A program made the translations under genes and the position numbers. Below, piece after piece: positions 28,244 through 38,297 of a stretch of DNA of 64,000 nucleotides (its first letter is position 1; the number at the start of each line of letters is the position of its first letter). The notes beneath the pieces are model-generated. The model did not search any database and was not told the origin of the DNA. It saw nothing but the letters and a program-made list of their open reading frames with translations. Source of the DNA: Stutzerimonas stutzeri RCH2 (GTDB lineage Bacteria > Pseudomonadota > Gammaproteobacteria > Pseudomonadales > Pseudomonadaceae). The DNA is taken from assembly GCF_000327065.1 (NCBI RefSeq), contig NC_019936.1:3128001-3192000 (forward strand). Reading direction: 5' to 3'.

Positions 28244-29416
28244 TTAGCCTCTGGTCCGCATCGCGGGCACCGAATTCGCGTCGGCAACGGTCTGATAAGT
28301 CTGCATCTTGCGCGCGATCTGGCTGATCTTGCGGGCGTATTGCGGATCGGTGGCATAGCCGGCTTTCTGTAGTTCCTTGACGAAACGCTCCGAGTCGCCG
28401 GTGTTGCTCGCTACCTGGATAGCGGTCCGGTAGCGGTCGTTGTTCTCCAGCAGACTGACGAAGTCGTCGAAGCTCTGCTCGAATGAATCGTAGGCGCGAA
28501 AGCCCGCCTTCTCGCGGGTGGCCTTGCCATTGACGTATTCGGTCGTCGTGACGGTGGCGGATGCACCTTTCCAGCCGGTCGCCTTGATACCGAACAGGTT
28601 GTGGCTGTTGCTGCCGTCCTTCTGGCGAATCATGGATTTGCCCCAGCCGGTTTCCAGCGCCGCTTGTGCAACCAGGAAACGTGGCTCGATCCCAAGGCGT
28701 TCGGCTGCCTTCTCCGCCATTGGCAGCATGGTGGCGATGAACTCCTGCGAGGAGCTGAAACGCGTCTTGCTGGGCGCGTTCGGAGCACCTTTCTCCACGC
28801 CGTTTATGGTCAGCGGCTTGTCCGCGGGCGGCACAAACGCGGTGGCCGGCTTCCAGTCGACGTTGACCAATGGCTGCACGGCATCGCCCGCTGGAGGAAC
28901 GGCTGTGGCTGATACGTTGGCAACCTGTCGTTCGCTCAGCTTCCCAGGCAAGGCGAGCCTGCGCTGATTCAACAGCCTTGAATCATCTCGAGCAGATTCG
29001 ACGCCAGCTGCCGGTTTGCTCGGCCAGGCCGCGCCCTCGGTCTGCGCAACCTGGGCGAATGGATTGTTGCGCGTAACCGTTTCGGTCTGCTTGCTGAGTT
29101 GGCGGACCAGCACATCCGCCAGGCCGATGCCGCCACCTTCCTTGGACAGACTCACCGATAGCTGCTGATCGTACATGTCCTGATACTGCTTGCTGGCCTG
29201 GCTATTCAGAGGATTGTCCTTGGCCAGCACCTCGGTAGCCGCACGCATCGACTTGAGCATCTCGTTGAGGAACAACGACTCGAATTCCTGCGCAACTTTG
29301 CGCACGTTCTCCTCGCCATCGCGGTCCTTGCCGACCTTGAGCTGGCTGAGACGATTGAGGTCGGTGTAGCTGCCGCTATCGAGACCGCGTGCTCCGCTAC
29401 CGAGACGATTTTCCAT
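28244..29416 (-). CDS. flgJ: Flagellar rod-capping peptidoglycan hydrolase FlgJ
   Basis: A 390-residue two-domain protein. The N-terminal rod-capping domain (about 25-110; KVAQEFESLFLNEMLKSMRAA) is followed by a Pro/Ala linker and a C-terminal glucosaminidase domain (about 225-375; SSQEFIATMLPMAEKAAERLGIEPRFLVAQAALETGWGKSM) with the catalytic Glu in ALETGWGKS. It clears peptidoglycan so that the rod can pass to the outer membrane. Located between flgI and flgK. Confidence 0.95.
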   Translation of the reverse strand: MENRLGSGARGLDSGSYTDLNRLSQLKVGKDRDGEENVRKVAQEFESLFLNEMLKSMRAATEVLAKDNPLNSQASKQYQDMYDQQLSVSLSKEGGGIGLADVLVRQLSKQTETVTRNNPFAQVAQTEGAAWPSKPAAGVESARDDSRLLNQRRLALPGKLSERQVANVSATAVPPAGDAVQPLVNVDWKPATAFVPPADKPLTINGVEKGAPNAPSKTRFSSSQEFIATMLPMAEKAAERLGIEPRFLVAQAALETGWGKSMIRQKDGSNSHNLFGIKATGWKGASATVTTTEYVNGKATREKAGFRAYDSFEQSFDDFVSLLENNDRYRTAIQVASNTGDSERFVKELQKAGYATDPQYARKISQIARKMQTYQTVADANSVPAMRTRG

Positions 29417-29426
29417 ATCGCTACCC

Positions 29427-30527
29427 TTAGATCACGATCAGGTCGGCTTGCAGCGCGCCGGCCTGCTTCAACGCTTCGAGAATGGCCATCAGGTCGCTGG
29501 GCGCAGCGCCCACCTGATTCACCGCTCGGACGATTTCATCCAGCGTGGTACCCGGGCCGAACTTGAACATCGGCTTGGCTTCCTGCTCTGCTTTGACCTT
29601 CGAGTTGGGCACCACCACTGTCTGCCCATCCGAGAAGGGCTCCGGCTGGCTGACCTGCGGCTCCTCGGTGATGGTCACGGTCAGACTGCCATGGGTGACG
29701 GCGGCAGGCTGAACCCGCACGTTCTGGCCTATCACGATGGTGCCGGTACGCGAGTTGATGATGACCTTGGCCACGGCCTGGCCGACTTCGACTTCGAGAT
29801 TTTCCAGGATCGACAGGTAATCAACGCGCTGGCTCGGATCGAGCGGCGCGGTCACACTGATCGACCCACCGTCCAACGCCTGCGCCACGCCAGGGCCGAG
29901 CAGGTCATTGATCTGGTCGACGATATTCTTGGCGGTAGTGAAGTCCGGACGATTGAGGTTGAGAGTCAGCGTATTGCCCTGATTGAAACCACTCGGGACC
30001 GGCCGTTCCACAGTCGCGCCACCGGGAATGCGGCCCGCCGACGGAGAATTGACGGTAATCCGCGAGCCATCCGCGCCACCGGCGTCGAAGCCCCCCACCA
30101 CCAGATTGCCTTGAGCGATCGCGTAGACATTGCCGTCGATACCCTTCAATGGGGCCATCAACAAGCTACCGCCGCGCAGGCTCTTGGCGTTACCGATGGA
30201 CGAGACGGTGATGTCGATGGTCTGACCAGGCTTGGCGAAAGGCGGCAATTCGGCATGGATCGAAACCGCGGCGACGTTCTTCAGCTGGATATTGCCGCCG
30301 GCCGGCACCTTGATCCCGAACTGGGCCAGCATGTTGTTGAAGGTCTGCACGGTGAACGGCGTCTGAGTGGTCTGGTCACCGCTACCGTTCAAGCCGACAA
30401 CCAGGCCGTAACCGATCAGCTGGTTGCTCCGTACACCATGGATGGTCGCGACGTCCTTCAGACGCTCGGCCTGAGCGCCAGCGCAGAGCGTGAGCAAGCC
30501 CGCGAGCAGAAGCAGTTTTTTCCACAT
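29427..30527 (-). CDS. flgI: Flagellar P-ring protein FlgI
   Basis: A 366-residue periplasmic protein that forms the P-ring around the rod. The signal peptide [20 protein letters not shown] precedes [33 protein letters not shown], a FlgI signature. The start at ATG 30527 is clear from this; a frame running up to 30743 inside flgH is not expected to be translated. The C-terminus has [34 protein letters not shown], also characteristic. Confidence 0.97.
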   Translation of the reverse strand: MWKKLLLLAGLLTLCAGAQAERLKDVATIHGVRSNQLIGYGLVVGLNGSGDQTTQTPFTVQTFNNMLAQFGIKVPAGGNIQLKNVAAVSIHAELPPFAKPGQTIDITVSSIGNAKSLRGGSLLMAPLKGIDGNVYAIAQGNLVVGGFDAGGADGSRITVNSPSAGRIPGGATVERPVPSGFNQGNTLTLNLNRPDFTTAKNIVDQINDLLGPGVAQALDGGSISVTAPLDPSQRVDYLSILENLEVEVGQAVAKVIINSRTGTIVIGQNVRVQPAAVTHGSLTVTITEEPQVSQPEPFSDGQTVVVPNSKVKAEQEAKPMFKFGPGTTLDEIVRAVNQVGAAPSDLMAILEALKQAGALQADLIVI

Positions 30528-30541
30528 GACATCAGCTCCGG

Positions 30542-31237
30542 TCAGAAGGGCCACATCGGGCTCATGAAGAATCGGTCGAGCCAGCCCGGCTGGCTTGCAT
30601 CGGCAAATGCGCCGGTGCCCGAATAGGTGATACGTGCATCGGCAATGCGTGTTGACGGAACGGTGTTGTCGGTGGAGATATCGTCCGCGCGCACCAGGCC
30701 CGCAATGCGCACCAGTTCGTCGCCGGTATTGAGCGTCATCCACTTCTCACCGCGCACGGCGAGGATGCCATTAGGCAGCACTTCGGAAATGGTGACAGTG
30801 ATGGAGCCGGACAGGCTGTTGCTCTGCCCTGCCTGGCCAGAGCCGGAAGTGTCGCGCGACGCCTCGTACTCGGCCCCCAGATTCATCGAATTGCCCGTCA
30901 GCGGGTTGGCCATGGACACCGCCCCGCCGAACAGCGAGCCGAGACCGATGTTCGCGCTGCTGTCCTTCGAAAGCTTGGAGGTCGCGTTCTTACTGGCCTG
31001 GGTTCGCTCGTTGAGGGTAATGGTGATGATGTCGCCAACCCGATGAGCCTTGCGGTCGTCATAGAGGTTGGTCTCGAACCCAGCCTGATAGATTGCGCCG
31101 TTGTTCTGCGCCGCCGGCAACGGCGTGCGTGGCAGCACCGGAGCGTAGTACGGGTCGTTCGGTTTCGGCGCAGGGGCAACACATCCGACCAGCGCCAGGG
31201 CAGACGACATCGACACAACAATCAACAAACGGCTCAT
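30542..31237 (-). CDS. flgH: Flagellar L-ring lipoprotein FlgH
   Basis: A 231-residue outer-membrane lipoprotein that forms the L-ring. The lipobox LVGC follows the signal segment [19 protein letters not shown]. The family motif [25 protein letters not shown] and the C-terminal [30 protein letters not shown] are present. ATG 31237 with GAGGTG upstream is preferred over an in-frame GTG at 31243. It is separated from flgG by 84 bp, the largest gap in the unit. Confidence 0.97.
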   Translation of the reverse strand: MSRLLIVVSMSSALALVGCVAPAPKPNDPYYAPVLPRTPLPAAQNNGAIYQAGFETNLYDDRKAHRVGDIITITLNERTQASKNATSKLSKDSSANIGLGSLFGGAVSMANPLTGNSMNLGAEYEASRDTSGSGQAGQSNSLSGSITVTISEVLPNGILAVRGEKWMTLNTGDELVRIAGLVRADDISTDNTVPSTRIADARITYSGTGAFADASQPGWLDRFFMSPMWPF

Positions 31238-31321
31238 AAACACCTCAAGCCATGACAGGCCATCGAAACTACAGCGAGCAGCACGAGGCGTGCTTGCCCG
31301 TATACAACGGCGACTACGCGA

Positions 31322-32107
31322 TCAGAGTTGCTGCGTGACGAACGACAGCATCTGGTCGGCGGTGGAAATGACCTTGGAATTCATCTCGTAGGCGCGCTGG
31401 GTGGTGATCATGTTCACCAGTTCCTCGACGACGCTGACGTTGGAGTTTTCCAGGGTGTTCTGCAGTACCGTACCCAGGCCGTTGAGTCCTGGCGTGCTGA
31501 CCTGCGGTGCACCACTGGCAGCGGTCTCGAGGAACAGGTTGCTGCCCATGGCCTGAAGGCCTGCCGGGTTGATGAAGTCAGCCGTCTGCAAGTTGCCGAT
31601 GATCTGCGGCTGCGGGTTACCCACGGTGGTCACCGAAACGGTGCCGTCTTCGCCAACAGTGAACGTCTGGGTTTCCGGCGGAACCACGATGGCCGGCTCC
31701 AGTGCGTAACCGTTGGAGGTCACCAGCTGGCCGTCGGAGCTCAGGTGGAAACTACCGTCGCGTGTGTAGGAAACCGTACCGTCCGGCAGTAGCACCTGGA
31801 AGAAACCGCGGCCATTGATCGCCATGTCCAGCGGCTGCTCGGTGGTCTGCAGGCTACCGGCGGTAAAGATCTTCTGGGTACCGGTCACGCGCACACCGGT
31901 ACCCAGCTGCAAGCCGGACGGCAGTTCGCTGTCCTGGCTGGATTGGCCGCCGGGCTGGCGACGGATCTGATACAGCAGATCCTGGAATTCGGCACGGTCA
32001 CGCTTGAAGCCGGTAGTTGATACGTTGGCCAGGTTGTTGGAAATGGTCGTCAGGTTCATGTCCTGGGCGGACAGACCCGTCTTGCTGACCCAAAGTGCTG
32101 GAAGCAT
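31322..32107 (-). CDS. flgG: Flagellar distal rod protein FlgG
   Basis: A 261-residue distal rod protein. The N-terminus MLPALWVSKTGLSAQDMNLTTISNNLANVSTTGFKRDRAEFQDLLYQ and the C-terminus NVSVVEELVNMITTQRAYEMNSKVISTADQMLSFV form the rod coiled coil. GAGAAAG lies 5-8 bases upstream of the ATG. It lies 35 bp after flgF. Confidence 0.97.
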   Translation of the reverse strand: MLPALWVSKTGLSAQDMNLTTISNNLANVSTTGFKRDRAEFQDLLYQIRRQPGGQSSQDSELPSGLQLGTGVRVTGTQKIFTAGSLQTTEQPLDMAINGRGFFQVLLPDGTVSYTRDGSFHLSSDGQLVTSNGYALEPAIVVPPETQTFTVGEDGTVSVTTVGNPQPQIIGNLQTADFINPAGLQAMGSNLFLETAASGAPQVSTPGLNGLGTVLQNTLENSNVSVVEELVNMITTQRAYEMNSKVISTADQMLSFVTQQL

Positions 32108-32142
32108 GAGCTTTCTCCTCGTGCGCCGCCGGCGCCACGCTA

Positions 32143-32883
32143 TTAGCTGAGTTGCAGTACGCGCGCCATGGCAGCCGCATCATCTTCGGCGGTGCGCATC
32201 ATCTTTACGTGCAGTTCGAACTGGCGGGACAGCGCCAGGATGGAAGTCATTTCGGATACCGCGTTGACGTTGCTCGCCTCGAGAAACCCCGAAACGACTC
32301 GTACGTTTGCGTCCGGCTCGACGGGCTGGCCATCTTTCAGGCGAATCAAGCCATCCGTACCCTTTTCCAGCTGCTTCGGATCGGGATTGACCAACTTGAT
32401 CCGATCCACCGTGACCACGATGTTCGGGTTTTCGCCCAGCGCCCGGATACTGATGGTGCCGTCATGACCGACGTCGATCTTCTCCTCCGGCGGAATCGCG
32501 ATCGGGCCACCGTTACCCATCACAGGCATGCCGTCGGCGGTGCGTAACATGCCCAGCACGTCAATATTCAGGCTGCCGGTGCGAACGTAGGCCTCACTGC
32601 CGTCTGGTGCCTGCACGGCAATCCAACCTTCCCCTTCAATAGCGATGTCCAGATCGCGACCGGTTTCCTGCAATGTGCCGGAGGTGAAATCGGTGGCGGG
32701 ACGCTCGGACATGGCATAGACCCGAGCAGGATGGCTATCACCAAAAACCTGCATCGAGCGGGCCTGTTCGAAATCCCGGCGAAAGCCCGTGGTTGATATG
32801 TTCGCCAGATTGTTGGCATGGGCCTGCTGTGCCCGCGCATTCTGGCTGGCACCGGTCATGGCCACATAAAGCATCTTGTCCAT
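32143..32883 (-). CDS. flgF: Flagellar proximal rod protein FlgF
   Basis: A 246-residue rod protein and the first gene of the flgFGHIJKL unit. The N-terminus MDKMLYVAMTGASQNARAQQAHANNLANISTTGFRRD is the family signature. ATG 32883 is chosen because GGAG stands 6 bases before it; an in-frame ATG at 32889 is too close to that site, and a frame starting at 32964 would lie upstream of the transcription start. A sigma54 element precedes the gene with a leader of about 43 nt. Confidence 0.96.
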   Translation of the reverse strand: MDKMLYVAMTGASQNARAQQAHANNLANISTTGFRRDFEQARSMQVFGDSHPARVYAMSERPATDFTSGTLQETGRDLDIAIEGEGWIAVQAPDGSEAYVRTGSLNIDVLGMLRTADGMPVMGNGGPIAIPPEEKIDVGHDGTISIRALGENPNIVVTVDRIKLVNPDPKQLEKGTDGLIRLKDGQPVEPDANVRVVSGFLEASNVNAVSEMTSILALSRQFELHVKMMRTAEDDAAAMARVLQLS

Positions 32884-32936
32884 CGACATCTCCGAGACGC
32901 GAGTTTGACACTTGCTGATCTGTTGGAGATGAAAAA

Positions 32937-32952
32937 TGCAAGGCCCGTGCCA
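32937..32952 (-). promoter_or_regulatory. Sigma54 (RpoN) promoter of flgFGHIJKL
   Basis: On the minus strand the sequence is TGGCACGGGCCTTGCA, an excellent match to the -24/-12 consensus TGGCACG-N4-TTGC(A/T). The predicted start is near 32926, giving a 43-nt leader before flgF. In Pseudomonas such promoters are activated by FleQ or FleR. Confidence 0.85.
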
Positions 32953-33000
32953 TAGCCGAACCAACAGGCAACAGATTGATTTATAAGAGTTTTATAAATA

Positions 33001-33028
33001 AAAAGAAGGCCCGGATGGGCCTTCTTTC
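33001..33028 (-). terminator. Rho-independent terminator of flgBCDE
   Basis: Arms AAAGAAGGCCC (33002-33012) and GGGCCTTCTTT (33017-33027) with loop GGAT form an 11-bp stem, followed on the minus strand by TTTATTTATAA. It lies between flgE and the sigma54 promoter of flgF. Confidence 0.9.
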
Positions 33029-33078
33029 AGAGGAGTGGCGGAATACTGCCGCCAGCGGCAATCACACCTGCCGCACTA

Positions 33079-34665
33079 TTACCGCAGATTTATGATGGTC
33101 TGGGTAATTGCACTCTCGGTTTCGATGGTCTTGGCGTTAGCCTGATAGTTACGCTGAGCGACGATCAAGTTAACCAGCTGGTCAGACAGTTCGACGTTGG
33201 AGTCTTCCAGAGCCCCCGCCTGCAAAGCACCGAGCGTCCCAGAGCCCGGCGTGCCAACAACCGGCTCGCCAGATTCGAACGACTGCACCCACTGGGTCTT
33301 GCCCACCGGAGTGAGGCCTTGAACGTTGGCAAAATTGGCCAGAATGATCTGTCCCTGGACCTTGGATTGGCCGTTGGTGTAACGCGCAAAGATCACGCCG
33401 GTATCGTCGATTTCCAGGCCCGCCAGCTCACCGGTGGTGTAGCCATCCTGGGCAACGCTGTTCACGGCGAAGGCACTGGCGTACTGCGTTGACTTCGAGA
33501 AATCGAGCACGATGCCGCCTGGGTTTGCCAGCGCGCCATTGGCAGACCAGGTCGCCGGGGTGGCGCCGTTGGAGATCGCTGGAATCCAGCCTCCGCTGGG
33601 CGGATTGCCCGTAGCGGAATTCAGCGTAACTTTCCGATCAGGCGAAACGCTGAAAAGTCCAGAGCCACCATTATCGATAGCTGTCAGCGCACCGGAAGCA
33701 TCGAATGTCAGCCCCATGACGTAAGGCTGAGGCGGCTCCTGTGCAGGACTAGCCGGGTTGCGACCATCAATGAGTACTTTCATGTCCCATGTATTGGCAC
33801 TCGTCTTGACGAAATATTGCGTCATGACGTGGGCATTACCTTGCGAGTCATAGATGTTCAGCGACGTCGAACTGTTGTAGGTCGTGGGGTCGGCAGGGTT
33901 AAAGGTTCCGTTGGCGGCAGTCAGAGCTGCTGCCTGATTGGCTGGCAACGCCTTGGCTGCATTTCCCGCAGCCTGCGCATTGGTGATATTTGTTGCATTG
34001 ACGAGCGCGGCAGCGCGTGCATCTTCAGCCAGCGCTGGGTCACCGCTCACCGCGAACTCAGCGTCATATGCAGCCTGCCCTGCAGTAGTAAGCGAGGTGT
34101 TATAGGCCGCGTCATACGCAGGCTGTAATGAAGCGTCATAGGCAGACTGCCAGGTAACTGGAGACTTCTGCGTCGAGTTCAGATTGAATGCCGTATTGAT
34201 CTGACTGGTCGCCTTCGGCGCCTGATTAGTAGTCTGAATTTGCAGATCACCAATTACACCATTCTGCAGATTGCCGTTTCCGTCCACAGGGAAGCCTTGC
34301 AGCTTATAGCCGAAGTTGTCGACCAGGAAACCGCTGCGATCAGTACCAAAATAACCAGCGCGGGTATAACTTACCGCGCCGTTATTGCTGATCTGGAAGA
34401 AGCCATTACCATTGATGGCCAGATCCAGCGCGTTCTGTGTGTAGTTGATATTCCCCTGATTGAACTGCTGGGAAATATTCGACATCAACACACCGCTACC
34501 CTGAGGGTTCTTGCCCGTACCGAGCACGGACGCCGCGTAGACGTCGGAAAACTCCGCACGCGACTGTTTGAAGCCTACGGTGCCGGCGTTGGCGATGTTG
34601 TTGCCGGTGACGTTGAGATCCTTGCTCGCGGCACGCAGGCCGCTAAGACCGATATTGAAGGACAT
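33079..34665 (-). CDS. flgE: Flagellar hook protein FlgE with Ala/Tyr-rich insertion
   Basis: A 528-residue hook subunit. The N-terminus ([43 protein letters not shown]) and C-terminus ([44 protein letters not shown]) are canonical. The protein is longer than typical FlgE (about 400-460). The excess is mainly residues 172-253, an Ala-rich segment with three AYDA units ([23 protein letters not shown]) that should protrude on the hook surface. Last gene of flgBCDE, followed by a strong terminator. Confidence 0.96.
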   Translation of the reverse strand: MSFNIGLSGLRAASKDLNVTGNNIANAGTVGFKQSRAEFSDVYAASVLGTGKNPQGSGVLMSNISQQFNQGNINYTQNALDLAINGNGFFQISNNGAVSYTRAGYFGTDRSGFLVDNFGYKLQGFPVDGNGNLQNGVIGDLQIQTTNQAPKATSQINTAFNLNSTQKSPVTWQSAYDASLQPAYDAAYNTSLTTAGQAAYDAEFAVSGDPALAEDARAAALVNATNITNAQAAGNAAKALPANQAAALTAANGTFNPADPTTYNSSTSLNIYDSQGNAHVMTQYFVKTSANTWDMKVLIDGRNPASPAQEPPQPYVMGLTFDASGALTAIDNGGSGLFSVSPDRKVTLNSATGNPPSGGWIPAISNGATPATWSANGALANPGGIVLDFSKSTQYASAFAVNSVAQDGYTTGELAGLEIDDTGVIFARYTNGQSKVQGQIILANFANVQGLTPVGKTQWVQSFESGEPVVGTPGSGTLGALQAGALEDSNVELSDQLVNLIVAQRNYQANAKTIETESAITQTIINLR

Positions 34666-34695
34666 TGAATCGCTCCTTTGCCGAGAGTGCGGCGG

Positions 34696-35379
34696 TTATT
34701 GTCCGATGATCTGGACCTGGGAGAGGCCGATGCTGCCGATACCGGCAAGGTTGAGCATCAGCTCCCCGCCGTTCTGCCCAAGCGTGACGCTGTCGACGTT
34801 CGCCGGCAGCAAGGTGTACAAGCCCTTGGTTTCACCCTGATAGGTAGCCTGGGCCTCGAAGCGATAGGTACCCGGCGGCAAGACATTGCCGCTGGAATCC
34901 TTGCCGTCCCACATGAACGAGATGTTGCCGGCCTCCTGCTGCCCCATGTTCACACGCCCGACTGCAGCACCGGTGCTGTCGTAGATATTGACGAACACGT
35001 TGCTGCTCGAGGTTGGCAGCACAAGGCTGGCCTTGAAGGTTTCGCTGGTATCCACCACCGCCTTGTCAGTCGGCACGATCACCTTGCGGCCAACCAGCGA
35101 GGAAGCCTGCAACGCCTGGGACGACTGATACCCGGACAGGATGGTCTGCATGCTCGAGTTCAGCTTTTCAACGCCCTCAACCGTACTGAACTGCGCCAGC
35201 TGGCCGATGAACTCGCCATTCTCCTGCGGCTCTAGCGGGTTCTGGTTGTTCAGCTGGGCAACCAGAAGCTCCAGAAACTCGTTCTTGCCAAGATCATTGC
35301 CCTTGGCTTCGCGCTTTTCGCCGAACTGGTACTGATCCAGTATCGAGCCGGTTCCACCGACGCCGTTCGTAGTGCTCAT
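34696..35379 (-). CDS. flgD: Flagellar hook-capping protein FlgD
   Basis: A 227-residue scaffold that caps the growing hook. The N-terminal motif KNEFLELLVAQLNNQNPLEPQENGEFIGQLAQFSTVEGVEKL (about 31-72) is diagnostic, and the C-terminal half has the FlgD Ig-like/Tudor fold region with NISFMWDGKDSSGNVLPPGTYRFEA. It lies between flgC (19 bp) and flgE (30 bp). Confidence 0.97.
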   Translation of the reverse strand: MSTTNGVGGTGSILDQYQFGEKREAKGNDLGKNEFLELLVAQLNNQNPLEPQENGEFIGQLAQFSTVEGVEKLNSSMQTILSGYQSSQALQASSLVGRKVIVPTDKAVVDTSETFKASLVLPTSSSNVFVNIYDSTGAAVGRVNMGQQEAGNISFMWDGKDSSGNVLPPGTYRFEAQATYQGETKGLYTLLPANVDSVTLGQNGGELMLNLAGIGSIGLSQVQIIGQ

Positions 35380-35398
35380 AAGTGCGCTCTCGTAACTA

Positions 35399-35842
35399 TC
35401 ACTGACCCAGCGTCAGCACTTTCTGCAACATGGTCTTGGCCGTATTCATCAGCTCGGCATTGGTCTGAAACGCACGGCTGGCTGAAATCATGTCGGCCAT
35501 CTCCTCCACCACGTTGACGTTCGGGTAGTAGACGTAACCGGCTTCATCCGCTGCCGGATGGTTGGGCTCGTAACGCGCCTGAAGCTCGCTCTGATCCTCC
35601 ACCACGCCCAATACCTGGACACCAACCCCGGCCTGGTCCTGCCCGGCGAACAGCGATTGATCGGGCTGGCCGTTGGCCTGCTGAAAGACGGTGGCGAATA
35701 CCGGATGGCGCGCCCGGTAAGTCTGATCGACGCTTGACGAAACGGTCTCGGCGTTGGCGATGTTGCTGGAAATGGTGTTCAGGCGGGTGCTTTGGGCACT
35801 CATGCCGCTGCCGGCAATGTTGAATACGCTGCTAAGGGACAT
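35399..35842 (-). CDS. flgC: Flagellar proximal rod protein FlgC
   Basis: A 147-residue rod protein with the N-terminal MSLSSVFNIAGSGMSAQSTRLNTISSNIANAETVSSSVDQTYRARHPVF and a C-terminal YYPNVNVVEEMADMISASRAFQTNAELMNTAKTMLQKVL. Both are the paired rod helices. It follows flgB by 11 bp. Confidence 0.97.
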   Translation of the reverse strand: MSLSSVFNIAGSGMSAQSTRLNTISSNIANAETVSSSVDQTYRARHPVFATVFQQANGQPDQSLFAGQDQAGVGVQVLGVVEDQSELQARYEPNHPAADEAGYVYYPNVNVVEEMADMISASRAFQTNAELMNTAKTMLQKVLTLGQ

Positions 35843-35853
35843 GGGCTACTCCT

Positions 35854-36258
35854 TCATTCGCCGCGCAGGGCGCTCATCAGCCCCCTGAACTTGCTATTGA
35901 GCAGGGTGAAGCTCGCCTGGAAGTCCACGGCGTTCTTCGCATAATTGGATTGTTCGATCTGCAGATCGACGGTGTTCTGATCGAGCGACGGGTGTGCAGG
36001 CGTACGAAAGCGCAGGGACGCATCAGCGATTTCCAGCCCTTCGGCTGCAATATGTCTATCGCTGGTCCGCGTGACGCCGAACCCACCCTGGCTGCGCGCC
36101 GACTGCGCGGCCAGCACACTGCTGAAATCCAGATCCCGTGCCTTGTAGTTAGGCGTATCGGCATTGGCGATGTTGTTGGCCAGCACCTCGGCGCGCTGCG
36201 AGCGAAAGCCAAGCGCCTTTTCGTGGATACCCAATGCCTTGTCGAAACTGATGCTCAT
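35854..36258 (-). CDS. flgB: Flagellar proximal rod protein FlgB
   Basis: A 134-residue proximal rod protein and the first gene of flgBCDE. The start at ATG 36258 (MSISFDKALGIHEKALGFRSQRAEVLANNIANADTPNYKARDLDF) has GAGGG upstream; a frame from 36282 would add eight unlike residues. The C-terminal NYAKNAVDFQASFTLLNSKFRGL is typical. A sigma54 element lies 44-59 bp upstream. Confidence 0.96.
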   Translation of the reverse strand: MSISFDKALGIHEKALGFRSQRAEVLANNIANADTPNYKARDLDFSSVLAAQSARSQGGFGVTRTSDRHIAAEGLEIADASLRFRTPAHPSLDQNTVDLQIEQSNYAKNAVDFQASFTLLNSKFRGLMSALRGE

Positions 36259-36301
36259 GATCTGGCCCTCTGCCGGATACAAGTCTGCTTACGCAAACTG
36301 C

Positions 36302-36317
36302 AGCAAAGCCCATGCCA
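36302..36317 (-). promoter_or_regulatory. Sigma54 (RpoN) promoter of flgBCDE
   Basis: On the minus strand TGGCATGGGCTTTGCT matches the -24/-12 consensus (GG and GC dinucleotides correctly spaced). The predicted start near 36291 gives a leader of about 33 nt to flgB. Confidence 0.8.
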
Positions 36318-36453
36318 CTACATGCAACATATTGATTTACAAGGGTTAGGCTCGCGACAAGGACCAGCAATGCGTCAAAAGCGGCAAGGCTTTACCGCTT
36401 GCCTGCCACAACCGCCACATTGCATGACGGTTTTCTGCCGCCTGGAGCAGCGC

Positions 36454-37278
36454 TCATTTCGCCTTGTAGATGATACCTGGACTGCATTGGACCATCTGGT
36501 ACAGCTCGGGAAGTCCATTAAGGGCTTCCGAGGCGCCCAGAAAGAGATATCCGCCTGGGCGCAGCGTGGCGTGAATGCGCTTGAGAATGTCCTTCTTCAC
36601 GTCCGCGGAGAAATAGATCAGCACATTCCGACAGAACACAATGTCGAATTTGCCCAGCGCGGCATAGCTGTCCAGAAGATTCTGGACCCTGAACTCGACC
36701 CGCGAACGGATTGCCGGCTTTACCGCCCAACGCCCCGGTGCCTTAACGTCAAAATAGCGTTGCAGACGGTCGCTGGACAGGCCGCGCGCAATAGCCAGGC
36801 TGTCGTACTCAGCGGCTTTGCAGGCAGCGAGCATGGTTCCGGAAAGCTCAGTGGCAACGATTTGCACCCCGGTCTTCGCCTGGCTTGGGTTGCTGCGCTC
36901 GTACTCATCGATCGCCATCGATAGCGAATAGGGCTCCTGTCCCGATGAGCAGGCCGCCGACCAGATTCGCAGGCGCTGGCCGGAGCCGGTTTTGAGCATT
37001 TCAGGCAGAACTCGACTCTTGAGCACCTCGAACGGGTACGTATCGCGAAACCAGAGCGTTTCGTTGGTCGTCATCGCATCAACGACCAGTTCCCGTAACC
37101 CACCACGCGGCTGTGCCTGGATTTTGCGCACCAAGTCGCCGAGCGTCTTGATGCCCTGCTGCTCCATCAGCTTGTTCAGCCGGCTGGACACCAAATACTG
37201 CTTGTTGCTGCCCAGCAGGATGCCGCACGTTTTCTCAAGAAATACCCGGAACTGCTCGAAATCCAGATCGACTGACAC
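36454..37278 (-). CDS. cheR: Chemotaxis protein methyltransferase CheR
   Basis: A 274-residue S-adenosylmethionine-dependent methyltransferase that methylates chemoreceptor glutamates. Features: the N-terminal helical domain (SVDLDFEQFRVFLEKTCGILLGSNKQYLVSSRLNKLMEQQG), SAACSSGQEPYSLSMAIDE in the SAM site, and FDIVFCRNVLIYF. The start is taken as GTG 37278, which has GGTGAGG 8 bases upstream and matches the length and N-terminus of P. aeruginosa CheR1; ATG 37323 would overlap cheV by 11 bp and is the alternative. Follows cheV. Confidence 0.93.
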   Translation of the reverse strand: MSVDLDFEQFRVFLEKTCGILLGSNKQYLVSSRLNKLMEQQGIKTLGDLVRKIQAQPRGGLRELVVDAMTTNETLWFRDTYPFEVLKSRVLPEMLKTGSGQRLRIWSAACSSGQEPYSLSMAIDEYERSNPSQAKTGVQIVATELSGTMLAACKAAEYDSLAIARGLSSDRLQRYFDVKAPGRWAVKPAIRSRVEFRVQNLLDSYAALGKFDIVFCRNVLIYFSADVKKDILKRIHATLRPGGYLFLGASEALNGLPELYQMVQCSPGIIYKAK

Positions 37279-37312
37279 CAATAAAGCCTCACCATCATGA
37301 GAGGAGCTAGCC

Positions 37313-38245
37313 TCAGTTTGCATCCGCCTGCCTGATCCGCTCGGCCACGCGGGCAGCGAGATCGTCAGGCTGGAACTTGGCGAGGAAATCATCCGCGCCC
37401 GCCCGCTTCACCATGTTCTGATTGAACACACCGGAAAGGGAAGTATGCAGGAGTATATGCATACCCTGCATGCGCGGATCGTGTCGCACCTCGGTAGTCA
37501 GGGTATAGCCATCCATTTCCGGCATTTCAATATCAGAAATCATCATCAGGAATTCTTCTGCCGGCTTCTTGCCTTCGTCCGCCATCCGCTTCAGATAGTT
37601 CAGCGCTTCGCGCCCGTCGTTCAACTTGACGACCTCGATGCCTATATTTTCCAGACAGCGAGTGATCTGCTTACGCGCCACTGATGAGTCATCGACAATC
37701 AGCACGCGACAGGAGAGCGCCTTGGCTCGAGTGTCGGCATCGATCACCCCCGAAGAAACCTCCTCCGAGGTGGGAGCCACTTCTGCCAGCACCTTCTCCA
37801 CGTCGATGATTTCGACCAGCTTGTTGTCGATGTGGGTGACCGCCGTCAGGTAATGATCACGCCCCGCGCCTTTTGGCGGCGGCAGTATCGCCTCCCAGTT
37901 GAGGTTGACGATCCGCTCGACTGAACTCACCAGAAAACCAAGTGTTCGGTTGTTGTATTCCGTAATGACTGCAAAGGAGTTCTGCAGGTCCATCAGCGCC
38001 GACTTGCCTGTTGCCAGCGAGAGATCGAGGATCGGCAGCGTAGTGCCGCGAATGCTCGCCACCCCGCGCACCACTCGTCCACATTTGGGCATGATGGTCA
38101 GACGCGGGCACTGCAAAACTTCGCGCACCTTGAATACGTTGATCCCATAAAGCTGCTCGCCCTCGAGACGAAACAGCAGCAACTCCAGACGGTTCTGCCC
38201 CACCAATTGGGTACGCTGGTTCACCGAATCCAGTACACCGGCCAT
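37313..38245 (-). CDS. cheV: Chemotaxis coupling protein CheV
   Basis: A 310-residue hybrid of an N-terminal CheW-like domain (about 20-165; LLLFRLEGEQLYGINVFKVREVLQCPRLTIMP) and a C-terminal receiver (about 175-300) with phospho-acceptor Asp in MMISDIEMPEMDG. It couples receptors to CheA and adapts signalling. It lies divergent from flgA and upstream of cheR, as in P. aeruginosa. I see no clear sigma28 site before it. Confidence 0.96.
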   Translation of the reverse strand: MAGVLDSVNQRTQLVGQNRLELLLFRLEGEQLYGINVFKVREVLQCPRLTIMPKCGRVVRGVASIRGTTLPILDLSLATGKSALMDLQNSFAVITEYNNRTLGFLVSSVERIVNLNWEAILPPPKGAGRDHYLTAVTHIDNKLVEIIDVEKVLAEVAPTSEEVSSGVIDADTRAKALSCRVLIVDDSSVARKQITRCLENIGIEVVKLNDGREALNYLKRMADEGKKPAEEFLMMISDIEMPEMDGYTLTTEVRHDPRMQGMHILLHTSLSGVFNQNMVKRAGADDFLAKFQPDDLAARVAERIRQADAN

Positions 38246-38297
38246 GCCAGTCTTCCTCTCTGCTTGCAGATAATTGGGGCCAGACGAATATTAGACG

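Noticed and set aside
29448..30626. A 392-codon plus-strand frame opposite flgI
   Set aside because: It mirrors flgI, lacks any start signal, and is rich in Arg and Asp as shadows usually are.
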